Shown here one piece after another: positions 45,837 through 54,287 of a stretch of DNA of 64,000 bases (positions are counted from its first letter, which is position 1; each line of letters starts with the position of its first letter). The stretch comes from Geothrix sp. PMB-07. GTDB taxonomy: Bacteria > Acidobacteriota > Holophagae > Holophagales > Holophagaceae. The notes under the pieces were generated by a model. That model worked only from the letters and a program-made list of their open reading frames with translations, was not told where the DNA came from and did no database searches. The stretch covers positions 640,992 through 704,991 of the forward strand of contig NZ_CP132333.1 of NCBI RefSeq assembly GCF_030758935.1, given 5' to 3'. The position numbers were made by a program, and so were the translations under genes.

Positions 45837-46295
45837 CTAGCCCTCGGCCAGCAGGCCCGCGAGGCGCTCGAAGGCCTGCTCATGGTCTGCTTGGGTGGAT
45901 CGTGCGGCTTCACGGGCGGCGGCGTTTGGAAAGTGCAGACGGAAGATGAGGCGCGTGTCCCCGTCGACAGGTTCAAATTCAACGATGGCCCGAAAAGGCG
46001 GCTGGGAGACGTGATCGAAGACGAGGCGCTCTGGCGCATCCACCTCGACGAAGCGGCATTCGCCGGGTTGAGCGACGCCTTCAGGCCCATGGAGGATGAA
46101 ACGCCAAGGACCACCGACCTCGGGCTCGAATTCCTGGATGGTGGTGTGGAAGCCCCTGGGGCCCCACCACCGGGCCAACTGATCGGGATCCAGCCAGGCG
46201 GCCACGACCCGCTCCCGGGGCGCCAGAAAGGAACGCTTGATGACGAGCTCGCGCTCCAAGATGTCGGCGGCGGTTGGGTGTTCCATTTTCTCCAT
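45837..46295 (-). CDS. SRPBCC/AHSA1-family protein
   Basis: 152 residues. A START-like cavity fold is indicated by LERELVIKRSFLAPRERVVAAWLDPDQLARWWGP (AHSA1/CalC-type N-terminus) and RLIFRLHFPNAAAREAA. Members bind hydrophobic ligands or act as Hsp90 activators or ArsR partners. The neighbour on each side is unrelated. Confidence 0.85.
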   Translation of the reverse strand: MEKMEHPTAADILERELVIKRSFLAPRERVVAAWLDPDQLARWWGPRGFHTTIQEFEPEVGGPWRFILHGPEGVAQPGECRFVEVDAPERLVFDHVSQPPFRAIVEFEPVDGDTRLIFRLHFPNAAAREAARSTQADHEQAFERLAGLLAEG

Positions 46296-46331
46296 GCTGC
46301 CTCCCGGACTGGGATTCGCCCAGAGGCAAGC

Positions 46332-46838
46332 TTAGCCGCCCAGGATCGCCAACATGCCTGATTCGACGGGTTCCGTGAAGCGGCGCTTGGGGCCAGCGTA
46401 GGCGTCAAACAGGGCGCGATGAGCGCGATGGGACATGTCCCCATCACGTGTGTAGTAGGCCTCGACCCAGCCGAGCAGGTAGGTGAGTTTCTCATCTTGT
46501 TCGGCCTTGGAGGCGTACTTGTGGGGCTCCCAGGGGCGATTCAGGCAGTGGGCCCGGCAGACCTCCGGACCGGGATCGAGAAACACCAGCAGGGGGTGAT
46601 GCGGCAGGGTCGCCTCGATGAGATTGGCGTAGCAGCCTTCGATGACCCACTGGCTTTGTCGTTGGCAGAAGGCAGCCACCTCTGCCAAAGCCACGGCCGG
46701 ATCGCGGGGTACGGCGATCTTTCCCGGCTCCCAGGCGAAGGTGTCGAGATCCACTGCCTCGAGGTGGTGGCATTGGGCGAAGCCCCGCGCCAGGGTGGAC
46801 TTGCCCGAACCTGAGTTGCCCAGAATGGCGATGCGCAT
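46332..46838 (-). CDS. P-loop nucleoside/adenylate kinase-like ATPase
   Basis: 168 residues. Walker A GNSGSGKST at residues 7-15 and the segment DLDTFAWEPGKIA are typical of the small FlaR/topology-modulation AAA group, whose members resemble adenylate kinases. A lid-like VCRAHCLNRPWEPHKYAS follows. Substrate unknown. It ends 2 bp before the next gene upstream begins on the same strand. Confidence 0.85.
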   Translation of the reverse strand: MRIAILGNSGSGKSTLARGFAQCHHLEAVDLDTFAWEPGKIAVPRDPAVALAEVAAFCQRQSQWVIEGCYANLIEATLPHHPLLVFLDPGPEVCRAHCLNRPWEPHKYASKAEQDEKLTYLLGWVEAYYTRDGDMSHRAHRALFDAYAGPKRRFTEPVESGMLAILGG

Positions 46839-46840
46839 GT

Positions 46841-47530
46841 TCAGTGGGCCTTGGTGGGCTGCGCCCCGGTCTCCCCCTTGAGCGAGGCCTCCAGCTGCAC
46901 CTGAATCTCCTTCAGGTTCGTTTGGGTGGAGTTGAGGGAGCTGAGGAGCTGACTGAGCACCCGCAGGAGTTGCAAGGGCTCGACGCGCTTGAGCTCCAGG
47001 TCGGTCAGGGCGTCGATGAGTCGGGGCCCGCCGAAGTTGGCCAGGGCTCCCTGGGAGGCTACGGCCATGGAGTCGCGCTGGGTGGCATAGGCCGCGGAGT
47101 AGCGGCGGAGAGCCTCATCCGGGATGTAGGTGGCCGACTGATTGGCCACGGCCACATCCCATGCCTCATGCCGCAGCGTGGGCAGGGACGTGCCCACGCT
47201 GAAGCCGCTCCGGAGCTGGGCTTGGACATGTTCATTGATGGTCTGCTGGGAGGCTCCGGACTTGATTTCCCGCACCACATTCTCGGCCAATTCCTCCAGG
47301 GGCTTGCGGCGCTTGAGGTTGTTGGCCAGAGAGGTATTGACCTCCTCCAGGTTCACCCGCAGCTCGGCCGCGATCTGCTGCCGGGCCAGCTCCGCGGCCT
47401 TCATGTGGTTGTGGTGGCTGATGACGTGCTCAAGGCCCAGGGCCGTGAGGATGCCCACCACCAGCATCAGGTATTCCTTCAAAAACTCACGGAGGGACCG
47501 AAGGCCGTGCTTGGGGGGTTCAATGTGCAT
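46841..47530 (-). CDS. membrane-anchored coiled-coil protein (hypothetical)
   Basis: 229 residues. A TM helix (about 18-36, YLMLVVGILTALGLEHV) is followed by a long helical chain with heptad-like character (about 42-150, then 185-225). It resembles DUF6090-type acidobacterial proteins with an N-terminal anchor and coiled cytoplasmic or periplasmic part. Function unknown. Confidence 0.65.
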   Translation of the reverse strand: MHIEPPKHGLRSLREFLKEYLMLVVGILTALGLEHVISHHNHMKAAELARQQIAAELRVNLEEVNTSLANNLKRRKPLEELAENVVREIKSGASQQTINEHVQAQLRSGFSVGTSLPTLRHEAWDVAVANQSATYIPDEALRRYSAAYATQRDSMAVASQGALANFGGPRLIDALTDLELKRVEPLQLLRVLSQLLSSLNSTQTNLKEIQVQLEASLKGETGAQPTKAH

Positions 47531-47592
47531 GGATACTCGCAGCGTCAGGTGGGCGTCGGCGGTGGGCGGCCGTTCCTGGATTCTAGACCAGA

Positions 47593-47820
47593 TCAGCCGA
47601 CGGAGAGCTGCTCCAGCCGGGGCGCGCGGTTCTGGTCATTGCAGGTCAGCACGAAGGCGCCGTGAATGCCGGAGGCTGTGACGAAGGGCTGGAGCAGGGA
47701 GGCGGGGAATTGCACCACCTGACCATCCATGCAGCGCGCCACGACCTCTCGCACCTCGCCCCGGTAGGTGGCCAGGTACCGCTCCGCAGAGATATCCAGA
47801 CGGAAGTGAAACTGCTTCAT
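47593..47820 (-). CDS. DUF2835-family small protein
   Basis: 75 residues, complete. FHFRLDISAERYLATYRGEVREVVARCMDGQVVQFPASLLQPFVT matches the DUF2835 family (often annotated topoisomerase II-like, without evidence). The PilZ-like beta content is suggested by length only. Function unknown. Confidence 0.8.
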   Translation of the reverse strand: MKQFHFRLDISAERYLATYRGEVREVVARCMDGQVVQFPASLLQPFVTASGIHGAFVLTCNDQNRAPRLEQLSVG

Positions 47821-47856
47821 CGCCCACCCGCTCAGATGCAGCGCGGCCCCAAGGCC

Positions 47857-48615
47857 TCAACCGCCATTGAGGCTGAGGCTCACCACGGTCTTCGACTGGC
47901 CCTTTTCGCCGCCGCCGGAGCCGCTGGTTTCATTCACATGTTGGACGACGATGAGCCGATTGCCTGAACGGGCAAAATGGTATTCCTCTTTCTGGTTCTG
48001 CTCGAAACTGATGACCAGCAGAGCCCGGCCCTTGATGTGCACCGAGGACTGGATGGCCAGGGGCAGGCCGTCGGAGCCGACCCAGAGCTTGGCGGTGGCC
48101 TCCAGTTCCTTGACGTACTTCTTTTCCTGCTCGCCCAGGCGCGGTGTCAACTTGAGGTTCAGCAGGCGGGCCGGCTTGCCCTGCCAGGTGTCGGCCTTCT
48201 CCTCGACCAGCTGAGCCTGCTCCAGGGTGCGGAGCAGCTCGTCGCTTCCGTTGAGGTATTCCGAAACCTCGACGGCCTTGAGGCCTTCGATGGCGCGGCG
48301 GGTGGGGGTCTTCTTCTCTGGGTCCTGCACCTTGGCCCGGGCCTCCTGGGCGGCGGTCTGGATGAGGTTGCGGCTCCAGGACAGCTTCAGGCCCTGAGGG
48401 CCATCCTCGGCTTGGCTGGTGGCCTTGCCTTCGGTGATGACGGGCTTCTTGTCGTCACCCTGCTTGCTCCAGAACTGGTAGGCGATGGTTGCTTTCACGG
48501 GATCCTGCCCATTGAGCTTGGCCAGGGTGCCTTTCAATTCGCCCAGGGTGTCAGCCTGGGCCAGGGCGCAGACCAGCAGCAGGGGCAGCCAACGCAGGTT
48601 CGAGGGTGGGTTCAT
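47857..48615 (-). CDS. secreted protein, unknown function
   Basis: 252 residues. A signal peptide (about 1-21, ending ALAQA) is followed by a beta-rich chain with a central ELEATAKLWVGSDGLPLAIQSSVHIKGRALLVISF that looks like an outer-membrane lipoprotein-sorting (LolA-like) or DUF-type sandwich. It is not a clear LolA. No binding residues identified. Confidence 0.65.
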   Translation of the reverse strand: MNPPSNLRWLPLLLVCALAQADTLGELKGTLAKLNGQDPVKATIAYQFWSKQGDDKKPVITEGKATSQAEDGPQGLKLSWSRNLIQTAAQEARAKVQDPEKKTPTRRAIEGLKAVEVSEYLNGSDELLRTLEQAQLVEEKADTWQGKPARLLNLKLTPRLGEQEKKYVKELEATAKLWVGSDGLPLAIQSSVHIKGRALLVISFEQNQKEEYHFARSGNRLIVVQHVNETSGSGGGEKGQSKTVVSLSLNGG

Positions 48616-48731
48616 GGAGGCTCCGGGGGATCGTCAGGGATGAGCCGGAGCCTGAAAAGGTTCAATGGGGGCGGCACCGAAGCCCATGCTACGGCCTACC
48701 GGCGCGGCTGGTTTACCGGCCAGGAGAGGGC

Positions 48732-48947
48732 CTATTCGCCCGTTTTGGGGCCGGCGGCCAGGCGCTGGCCCTCCAGTTCGAGCTCTTTCATGCGCTGGGC
48801 ATGCTCCATCTCCTTGATCTTCAGTTCTCGTTCGTGGGCCATCTCCGCATCGCGGACCTTCTTCCAGACTCCGAACCCGCCGAGCACACCCGCCAAGACA
48901 AAAGCGCCGAGGGGGACGATGTAGGCACTGTTGAGAACCTCGAACAT
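48732..48947 (-). CDS. small membrane protein, PspB-like layout
   Basis: 71 residues from the ATG at 48947, chosen because AGGAGG precedes it; a longer frame is unsupported. An N-terminal TM (about 6-27, YIVPLGAFVLAGVLGGFGVW) leads into a charged helix (ERELKIKEMEHAQRMKELELEGQRL) with a predicted coiled coil. The layout resembles PspB but identity is uncertain. Confidence 0.65.
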   Translation of the reverse strand: MFEVLNSAYIVPLGAFVLAGVLGGFGVWKKVRDAEMAHERELKIKEMEHAQRMKELELEGQRLAAGPKTGE

Positions 48948-49038
48948 GGAACCTCCTGAAAAAGCCAGCATGAGAGAGCCGAGCCGTTCCCGTGAGGGCT
49001 GTTCGGCCAAGCATCGCCCCTCACCGGCCAGTGGTGGT

Positions 49039-49506
49039 TCAGTGGCCGGCTTCGACGACGGCCACGGCCTCGATCTCGATCAGCAGATCCGGCCTTACCA
49101 GACGCGATACCTGTACCAGGCTGCTGGCCGGGGGGTTCTGTGTGAAATAGCCATCCCGGACTTCCCGAAAGACGGCGAGTTCGGAGACGTCCGTCATGAA
49201 CACGGTGATCTTCACCACGTCCTCCAAGCGGGCGCCGCTGGCCTGCAAGGCGGTTTTGAGGTTCTCGAACACCTGGCGGGTCTGGGCTCTCAGATCGCCT
49301 GCTCCGATGAGCAGGCCGTTCTGATCCAATGCGATTTGGCCTGAGATGTAGAGGGTGCGGCCACCCCTCACTTCCACCACATGGGAATAGCCGTTGGGTT
49401 TGGGCAGACCCGGTGGGTTCAGGTGGTTCATGCTGGGCTCCCTGTGACTGCATGCCATCACGCTGGCCAGGCAGGAGGAAATCAGATAGAAGGTCGATCG
49501 CTTCAT
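49039..49506 (-). CDS. RidA-family protein with lipoprotein-type leader
   Basis: 155 residues from the ATG at 49506 (longer frame unlikely). A lipoprotein-like leader (LISSCLASVMAC, Cys near 19) precedes a RidA/YjgF domain (about 30-155) with HVVEVRGGRTLYISGQIALDQNG, KTALQASGARLEDVVKITVFMTD and LVRPDLLIEIEAVAVV. RidA proteins deaminate reactive enamine/imine intermediates in the cytoplasm, so a secreted member is unusual and its substrate is unknown. Confidence 0.85.
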   Translation of the reverse strand: MKRSTFYLISSCLASVMACSHREPSMNHLNPPGLPKPNGYSHVVEVRGGRTLYISGQIALDQNGLLIGAGDLRAQTRQVFENLKTALQASGARLEDVVKITVFMTDVSELAVFREVRDGYFTQNPPASSLVQVSRLVRPDLLIEIEAVAVVEAGH

Positions 49507-49585
49507 GGCATCCGCCTGGAGAGCATCGAAAGAAACTAGCAGATTCGGCGGCCACCATCCCATGGCAGGGGTGAGTGGTTGCGGG

Positions 49586-49969
49586 TCATGCTTCTTCTGT
49601 GTCGGAAGCGAACCAGGCCTGGGCCTCCAGAAGGCTGCTCACGACCCGGATGGTGATTAGGGGGTGGTCATTGAGACTTTGAAACATCCGCGCAATGCCC
49701 AGGGCCACTTCGCGGTGGACGATGATCGCTGTCTTGATGGGGTTCTTGAGCGGCATGGTCCTGCGTTGGCCCGTGAAGGCGATGACATGGCTGAAGTCGA
49801 TGTCGAATTTCTCGACATCGCTGGTGTCAATGACCCGGTTCAGGGATGTGCTCGCTTCCTGTTCGGCTTCTCTGACCATGACCATCAAGTGAACCAAATC
49901 CGCATTGGTCAAATGGCCATGCAACCGGATGTGGTAGGACCCATCGGACTCTGAGAATTCGAAGGGCAT
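49586..49969 (-). CDS. STAS/SpoIIAA-like protein (hypothetical)
   Basis: 127 residues from the ATG at 49969 behind CGGAGG; the longer frame lacks any site. FEFSESDGSYHIRLHGHLTNADLVHLMVMVREAEQEA followed by NRVIDTSDVEKFDIDFSHVIAF is the layout of a STAS/SpoIIAA-like alpha-beta domain. No kinase is nearby. A regulatory or lipid-binding role is possible. Confidence 0.6.
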   Translation of the reverse strand: MPFEFSESDGSYHIRLHGHLTNADLVHLMVMVREAEQEASTSLNRVIDTSDVEKFDIDFSHVIAFTGQRRTMPLKNPIKTAIIVHREVALGIARMFQSLNDHPLITIRVVSSLLEAQAWFASDTEEA

Positions 49970-50253
49970 CGGAACCTCCGTGCGAATGGAGCCAACGAAT
50001 GTGCCGTCTGGGCCGGATTCCGTGGGAACGCCCCGTGGCTGGACGGGAACTTCCAAAAGGGAGGGTGCCTTCGGAAAAACGTTGAACCACGGCATGGCTG
50101 GACAGCGGCTTGGCGAGTGGGCTGATGGTGACAACGATTCCGGCATTTCCCCCCGGGCCAACCGCGAACGGTGCAAAAGGAGCCGCTGAGCGGTCACAGG
50201 GGATCCGTGGGGCACCTGATGGGCCACGCTTTTGTGCCCAAGGGTTGTGCCCC
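49970..50253. other. non-coding gap before the IS-rich region
   Basis: No supported gene. A frame crosses it in the minus direction but starts upstream of the STAS-like gene without a ribosome site. A CCGCTGAGCGG palindrome lies near 50182. The region marks the boundary between stable chromosome and the IS/integron region. Confidence 0.45.
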
Positions 50254-50711
50254 ATGTGACCCAAAAACCGAAAACCAGATCAGGGATGATGTGAAATTCA
50301 GGCCTTGGAGGGCATCCTTAGGGGAGCCCAGCCAAGGAGGCAGAGATGCCAAGGAAGGGACATAGCGAGGAGCAGATCGTCTTCGCGTTGAAGCAGGCGG
50401 AGAACGGGGCAAAGATCCCTGACATCTGCCGGAAGTTGGGAATTTCAGACCAGACCTTCTACCGGTGGAAGCACCAGTTCGAGGGGCTCGGGGTCTCTGA
50501 GCTTCGGGAACTCCGGCAGCTTCGGGACGAGAACGCCCGGCTGAAGCGCCTGGTGGCAGACCTGAGCCTGGACAAGCACATCTTGCAGGAAGTGCTTTCA
50601 AAAAAGTCTGAAGGCCGCGGTGCGACGTTCGCTGGTGGACTGGATCCAAAAGGGCTATGGGTTCAGTGAGCGTCGCGCCTGCGGCCTTGTGTGCATCTGT
50701 CGGGCGAGCGT
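50254..50711 (+). mobile_element. truncated IS3-family element
   Basis: A 5' IS3-type fragment with orfA and the first about 30 codons of orfB, cut off where it meets the truncated IS5-type element (junction near 50708-50712). The orfB start (VRRSLVDWIQKGYGFSERRACGLV) is recognisable and then abruptly changes. The left inverted repeat could not be placed exactly; the left limit is approximate. Confidence 0.65.
50346..50669 (+). pseudogene. IS3-family transposase OrfA and start of OrfB (truncated)
   Basis: The frame encodes an HTH/leucine-zipper OrfA (MPRKGHSEEQIVFALKQAENG, then ISDQTFYRWKHQF and RQLRDENARLKRLVADL). It runs on after the A-rich slip site near 50600 instead of ending at the OrfA stop. 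The OrfB frame starting near 50612 is lost at 50711. The element is inactive. It differs clearly from the two IS407-type copies further right. Confidence 0.75.
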
Positions 50712-51114
50712 ATTGTTTGAGCTTCGCGAACAGGTTCTCGACGGCGTGGCGGGCCTTGTAGAAATGCTTATCGAAGGCGGCTGGATCCTTCCTGCATGGA
50801 TGAGGTGGAACAACTGCCTCTGCTCCAATAGACGCGATCTGATCCCGGCAGGACTTTCCGTCGTAGGCACGATCACCGAGAACAGCCCCGGCCTCCCGGC
50901 CCATTAATAGGCTTCCGAGTTGCTTGCTCTCGTGCGACTGGCCTGGTGTCAGCACGAAATCGACGGGGTTGCCGTGGGCATCCCCGATCAGGTGGACTTT
51001 GGTCGAGAAACCGCCGCGCGAGCGGCCAAGCCCTTGGATGTAGGTCCCCCTTTTGCACCAGCCGCATGCTGATGGGCGCGGATAACGGTTCCGTCGACCA
51101 TGACCCATTCGCAA
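50711..51114 (-). pseudogene. IS5-family transposase, C-terminal frame (3' truncated)
   Basis: The OrfB frame reads GRSRGGFSTKVHLIGDAHGNPVDF, VLGDRAYDGKSCRDQI (second Asp) and RHAVENLFAKLKQY (Glu region) and then passes into unrelated IS3 sequence at about 50711, so the last residues are lost. The overlap with the N-terminal frame (50988-51114) fits programmed frameshifting, but the element lacks its end and cannot move alone. Confidence 0.8.
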
Positions 51115-51374
51115 TCCGCTTCACCTCGAAGGGCTTCGAGGACCCGCTGCCAGACTCCGCTCCGATTCCACCGATTGAAGCGCGTGAAGACCGTGTTCCA
51201 AGGTCCGAAGGATTCAGGCAAATCTCTCCAGGGCGCTCCCGTTCTGTGCTTCCAGAGGATCGCTTCAACGATGGGGCGATTGTCCAGGCGAGGGCGCCCC
51301 ATTCCACCCTGCTCGCTCGGCAGCAGAGGCTCTAGCCTGGCCCACATTCGTTCAGTCAGAAAAGTTCTCGCCAC
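50988..51374 (-). CDS. IS5-family transposase, N-terminal frame
   Basis: 128 residues. FLTERMWARLEPLLPSEQ, NRPIVEAILWKHRTGAPWRDLPESFGPW and FTRFNRWNRSGVWQRVLEAL are typical of the DUF4096/IS5 OrfA. The first catalytic Asp region WVMVDGTVIRAHQHA is present. The IS427 group uses a frameshift to join OrfA and OrfB, as here. Confidence 0.85.
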   Translation of the reverse strand: MARTFLTERMWARLEPLLPSEQGGMGRPRLDNRPIVEAILWKHRTGAPWRDLPESFGPWNTVFTRFNRWNRSGVWQRVLEALRGEADCEWVMVDGTVIRAHQHAAGAKGGPTSKGLAARAAVSRPKST

Positions 51375-51431
51375 GCTCTACCTCAACGTCATACCCATGA
51401 GGTACCGCAGTTAGGCAATTTGTACAACCCC

Positions 51432-51809
51432 TTACGTCCATTTGCCTTTCTTGACTTTGAAAACAGGCCCTAATGCCATTGATGCGGCTTGACGCCCGAA
51501 TCGCTTGCCCCAAAATTTAGACCCAAGCCAGTAACCAAGTTGAATGTGCATATCTAATCGCCTACTGATTTGAACATAACCAATCACTTCATTCGTCGAA
51601 GCGAGCCTGATTGCATGTCGAATGTAGTTTTCACCATTGTCGAGGACAGATCGTATCCAGGTTCCGGCATCAAATGGGGTCGGGATCTCGGGTATGAATT
51701 TGAATACAGCTGGATCGGACCCGATTGATTGAAGGCTTTCCTCGTCGGCCGACTCGATAGGCGTGAGCCGTAACTGAGATGAAAAGCTGCTCGCGGCAAT
51801 CACGCTCAA
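51432..51809 (-). pseudogene. GNAT acetyltransferase cassette gene, truncated by IS5
   Basis: 125 residues remain. SSFSSQLRLTPIESADEESLQSIGSDPAVFKFIPEIPTPFD and EVIGYVQISRRLDMHIQLGYWLGSKFWGKRFGRQAAS are RimJ/RimL-type GNAT blocks covering the first two-thirds and the acetyl-CoA loop. Full family members are about 170-180 aa. The stop lies at the IS5 end (51432), so the C-terminus and this cassette's attC are gone. Likely inactive. Confidence 0.8.
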
Positions 51810-51816
51810 TGGGACG

Positions 51817-51924
51817 CCCTAACGAGAGAAGCTAACCGGCCCTATCGCTGCGGAACCTGGCTGCATAATTGTTTGAGGACACTAGCGCGCAGCGATTGGG
51901 TCCGAGTTGAGCGGAGGGTTAGGC
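51817..51924 (-). repeat. attC site 1
   Basis: 108 bp. Cores CCCTAAC (51817-51823) and GTTAGGC (51918-51924) bound the stems CCGGCCCTAT and ATAGGGTCC around a central stem-loop. It belongs to the common subfamily of the array and marks the end of the cassette with the 101-codon frame. Confidence 0.85.
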
Positions 51925-52224
51925 GCCGTGCTTTGCAAATCGTAACCGAGGAAAAACAAATGGGATTCCCCATGGTCGAATTTTAAGTTGGAGATCCGGG
52001 CCACCACAGAAATTGAAGATGATGCTGTTGGTGCTAAAGATTGAAACTTTGTCTAACAAGAATGAGGCATATGGCGCAAGGAATCGTCTGTGTGCCAGCA
52101 CTTTCAAACGAGAATCCACCAAGGTGAAGCATGTGGTTTCTTCGAAGGGACAATCGTAATCAGTGATGAACAGGTAACCGGCCCTATTGCTGCGGGACAC
52201 GGCTGCTGAGTTGTTTGAGGACAC
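51919..52224 (-). CDS. hypothetical cassette protein, start inside attC site 2
   Basis: 101 residues. Its stop TAA lies in the core of attC site 1. The first about 16 residues (MSSNNSAAVSRSNRAG) are translated from attC site 2, whose outer core is degenerate, so the gene may have lost its true 5' end by cassette fusion or deletion. The body has FITDYDCPFEETTCFTLVDSRLKVLAHRRFLAPYASFLL. No family recognised. Confidence 0.5.
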   Translation of the reverse strand: MSSNNSAAVSRSNRAGYLFITDYDCPFEETTCFTLVDSRLKVLAHRRFLAPYASFLLDKVSIFSTNSIIFNFCGGPDLQLKIRPWGIPFVFPRLRFAKHGA

Positions 52225-52267
52225 TAGCGCGCAGTGATAGGGTCCGAGTTGAGCGGAGGGTTAGGGC
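52172..52267 (-). repeat. attC site 2 (degenerate at one end)
   Basis: 96 bp. The right side GTTAGGGC and the stems are conserved, but the left outer core reads GGTAACC where others have GCCTAAC, so the recombination core is lost. The two adjacent cassettes are probably locked together. Confidence 0.75.
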
Positions 52268-52278
52268 GATAAACTTTG

Positions 52279-52881
52279 CTAAGAAGAAATTTCTTTGGGG
52301 AAGTTGAATCTTCTCTCGCCGCCAGTTGCAAAATGTGTCCGGTAGTTAGATACAGTACTAATTTTAGAGACACCACCAATATTTGTTCGAATTGTGAAAA
52401 CATATTCGATATCTTTACTAAATTCCGGAATGGTCACGAGAATCTCACAGGTGTCTTTAAATCGTAGACACCGACAATCCTCGTTGAATGTGTGCTCATC
52501 GTCGTCAGAAAAATCACCTTTTGGGTTCCACAAAATTCCAGTTACTGGTTCATATGGAAACGACTCGTGTTCTATACAAATAGACTCCAGATCCATTTCT
52601 GAACTGGATCTTCTATTTGTTCGAGCTACGGAGAGTGATTCAATTTTAATTGGATCGGTTCGCATGTTGAATAAAAAGAGTCGGACTCTATATTTATCAC
52701 CAACAACAACGTAGCCAGAGGTTTCGATGATAGGTTGTTTGACTGTGTAATCTTTGGTTATAAACCGCTGTGCATATTTGGCAACCTTCATCAACTTATA
52801 TGCAATCACGGCTTGTATGACGGCAACTATTACCTCAGGGATAAAGGATAGCGAGGCGAGGGAGGCGGCGGGTGATTGCAT
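52279..52881 (-). CDS. membrane-anchored hypothetical cassette protein
   Basis: 200 residues. An N-terminal hydrophobic segment (about 13-31, FIPEVIVAVIQAVIAYKLM) is followed by a beta-rich domain with VVVGDKYRVRLFLFNMRTDPIKIESLSV and FKDTCEILVTIPEFSKDIEYVFTIRTNI, resembling Ig-like or C2-like sandwiches. No named family. Low-GC codon use, unlike the chromosome. Start at the ATG at 52881, just after attC site 3. Confidence 0.7.
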   Translation of the reverse strand: MQSPAASLASLSFIPEVIVAVIQAVIAYKLMKVAKYAQRFITKDYTVKQPIIETSGYVVVGDKYRVRLFLFNMRTDPIKIESLSVARTNRRSSSEMDLESICIEHESFPYEPVTGILWNPKGDFSDDDEHTFNEDCRCLRFKDTCEILVTIPEFSKDIEYVFTIRTNIGGVSKISTVSNYRTHFATGGERRFNFPKEISS

Positions 52882-52887
52882 GGTGAG

Positions 52888-52995
52888 CCCTAACGAAGGA
52901 AGCTAACCGGCCCTATTGCTGCGGGACACGGACGCTAAATTGTTTGAGGACACTAGCGCGCAGCGATAGGGTCCGAGTTGAGTGGAGGGTTAGGC
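52888..52995 (-). repeat. attC site 3
   Basis: 108 bp, cores CCCTAAC and GTTAGGC; central stem of the common subfamily with one change (GAGTTGAGTGGAG). Confidence 0.85.
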
Positions 52996-53454
52996 TTACT
53001 GAGTGACCTTGTAGATATTCCCCACAGCGTCCGTAGCTACTCCAAGCAGCGGAGCATCTTTGCTTGTATCGCGGTAGAACTCTAATAGGAACTCCGAGCG
53101 TTGATTGCCCGCAATTTTGGACTTTCCGCGCCACTTGGCCCCAAGAACATGCTTGGTGAAATAGCCTTGCCCATAAACAAGGTCCCAAGAATCAGCTAGC
53201 CCTGAACCAGATTGGTTCTGTGGAATGGGCTCCCATTGCCCCTTGCAGGACTCACCACTAGGTAATTGAAATGAAATCGAACCAGAGGTAATCCCAGTTG
53301 AGACGGCAGTGATGGTGGTGCCGGGATATTGGCTGCCACTTGGGCCTTTGACCGGATGAAGATAAAGCTTTGGAGTCAGGTTGGGAACTGGAGGGATACA
53401 GGCAGTCAATGCGAACAAGCAGATAGGAATACCGAGTGAAAATTTAACTTTCAT
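52996..53454 (-). CDS. lipoprotein, cassette-encoded, unknown function
   Basis: 152 residues from the ATG at 53454, chosen because AGGAG precedes it and it opens a lipoprotein signal (MKVKFSLGIPICLFALTAC, Cys 19). The mature part has GITSGSISFQLPSGESCKGQWEP and YFTKHVLGAKWRGKSKIAGNQRSEFLLEFYRD. The stop TAA directly abuts attC site 3. No family recognised. Confidence 0.75.
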   Translation of the reverse strand: MKVKFSLGIPICLFALTACIPPVPNLTPKLYLHPVKGPSGSQYPGTTITAVSTGITSGSISFQLPSGESCKGQWEPIPQNQSGSGLADSWDLVYGQGYFTKHVLGAKWRGKSKIAGNQRSEFLLEFYRDTSKDAPLLGVATDAVGNIYKVTQ

Positions 53455-53636
53455 AAAAATCTCCTTTTGTAAGGTTTGTCGTTGAATTTCTGGAACGTTT
53501 GAAGGGTTGGGCGCGGACCCATGGTTAGCCGAGACGATGACAGATTCCAGACCCTTTTGGGTTGGACCACCGCGAACGGTGCTGAATGTCATTGCGAACG
53601 GTAATAGCGGACCAACAGGGGAGTAGATTCGGGTGA

Positions 53637-53745
53637 GCCTAACGAAGGAAGCTAGCCGGCCCTATTGCTGCGGGAACCTGGTAGCCGAATTGTTTGAGGA
53701 CACTAGCGCGCAGCGATAGGGTCCGAGTTGAGCGGAGGGTTAGGC
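53637..53745 (-). repeat. attC site 4
   Basis: 109 bp with exact cores GCCTAAC (53637-53643) and GTTAGGC (53739-53745), common subfamily (GCTAGCCGGCCCTATTGC). Its core supplies the stop codon of the next gene. Confidence 0.88.
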
Positions 53746-54282
53746 GCCTTCGGAACATGTAGTTCTAGTGTCTTTTTTAAATAGCCATCGAACAATGGAA
53801 AAGGGTAATAGAATATAAGCCAATAGCAACAATCCTAAGACTCCGGTTACAACAAAAAGAGTAAGGCCATTGATCGCTACCGCACGGATGGGTTTCGAGA
53901 CGTATTCATTTTGATTAAATTGTGAATAGAAAATACTCAGCGCCATTGGGGCTGAAGTTAGGAGTGAATATAAAAGCAAGCGAAGGAGGAGGATTGGCCA
54001 ATTGGCTGAGAACCATCTTGAAGCGAGTATTGGCGTTAGCATAATGCCAACGCTTATAATGATAAGGGCCAGCGCCAAAGTGATTCCGAAAATGAAATTC
54101 GTTGAAACGCTCTGACCTCGTTTGGTAAGTTCCTCAATTAATCCAAAAATGCCGAGTGCGAGGGTTGGGATCGAAAAGAACACCCCGACCAGAAAGCTCC
54201 ACTTAGGCTTCGGATTGGAGATAGAAATGTCGTGGAGCACCGCTGTTGGCGGGGAATAGAGGGACTCTGGCGACGGTTGCAT
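53740..54282 (-). CDS. multi-TM cassette membrane protein
   Basis: 180 residues from the ATG at 54282; the longer frame starts inside attC site 5. Four or five hydrophobic helices (FLVGVFFSIPTLALGIFGLI, FIFGITLALALIIISVGIML, LLLRLLLYSLLTSAPMALSI, LFVVTGVLGLLLLAYILLPF). The stop TAA is the attC core. Function unknown. Confidence 0.75.
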   Translation of the reverse strand: MQPSPESLYSPPTAVLHDISISNPKPKWSFLVGVFFSIPTLALGIFGLIEELTKRGQSVSTNFIFGITLALALIIISVGIMLTPILASRWFSANWPILLLRLLLYSLLTSAPMALSIFYSQFNQNEYVSKPIRAVAINGLTLFVVTGVLGLLLLAYILLPFSIVRWLFKKDTRTTCSEGA

Positions 54283-54287
54283 GGGGC

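Larger units (their letters stand above)
50711..51433 (-). mobile_element. truncated IS5-family (IS427-like) element
   Basis: The right end is intact: an end sequence GGGGTTGTACAAATTGCC (minus strand, 51415-51433) followed by a two-frame transposase. The other end is missing, cut at about 50711 where the IS3 fragment begins. Its intact end lies inside the GNAT cassette gene, so this insertion truncated that gene and later damage removed the far end together with the downstream cassette DNA. Confidence 0.75.
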
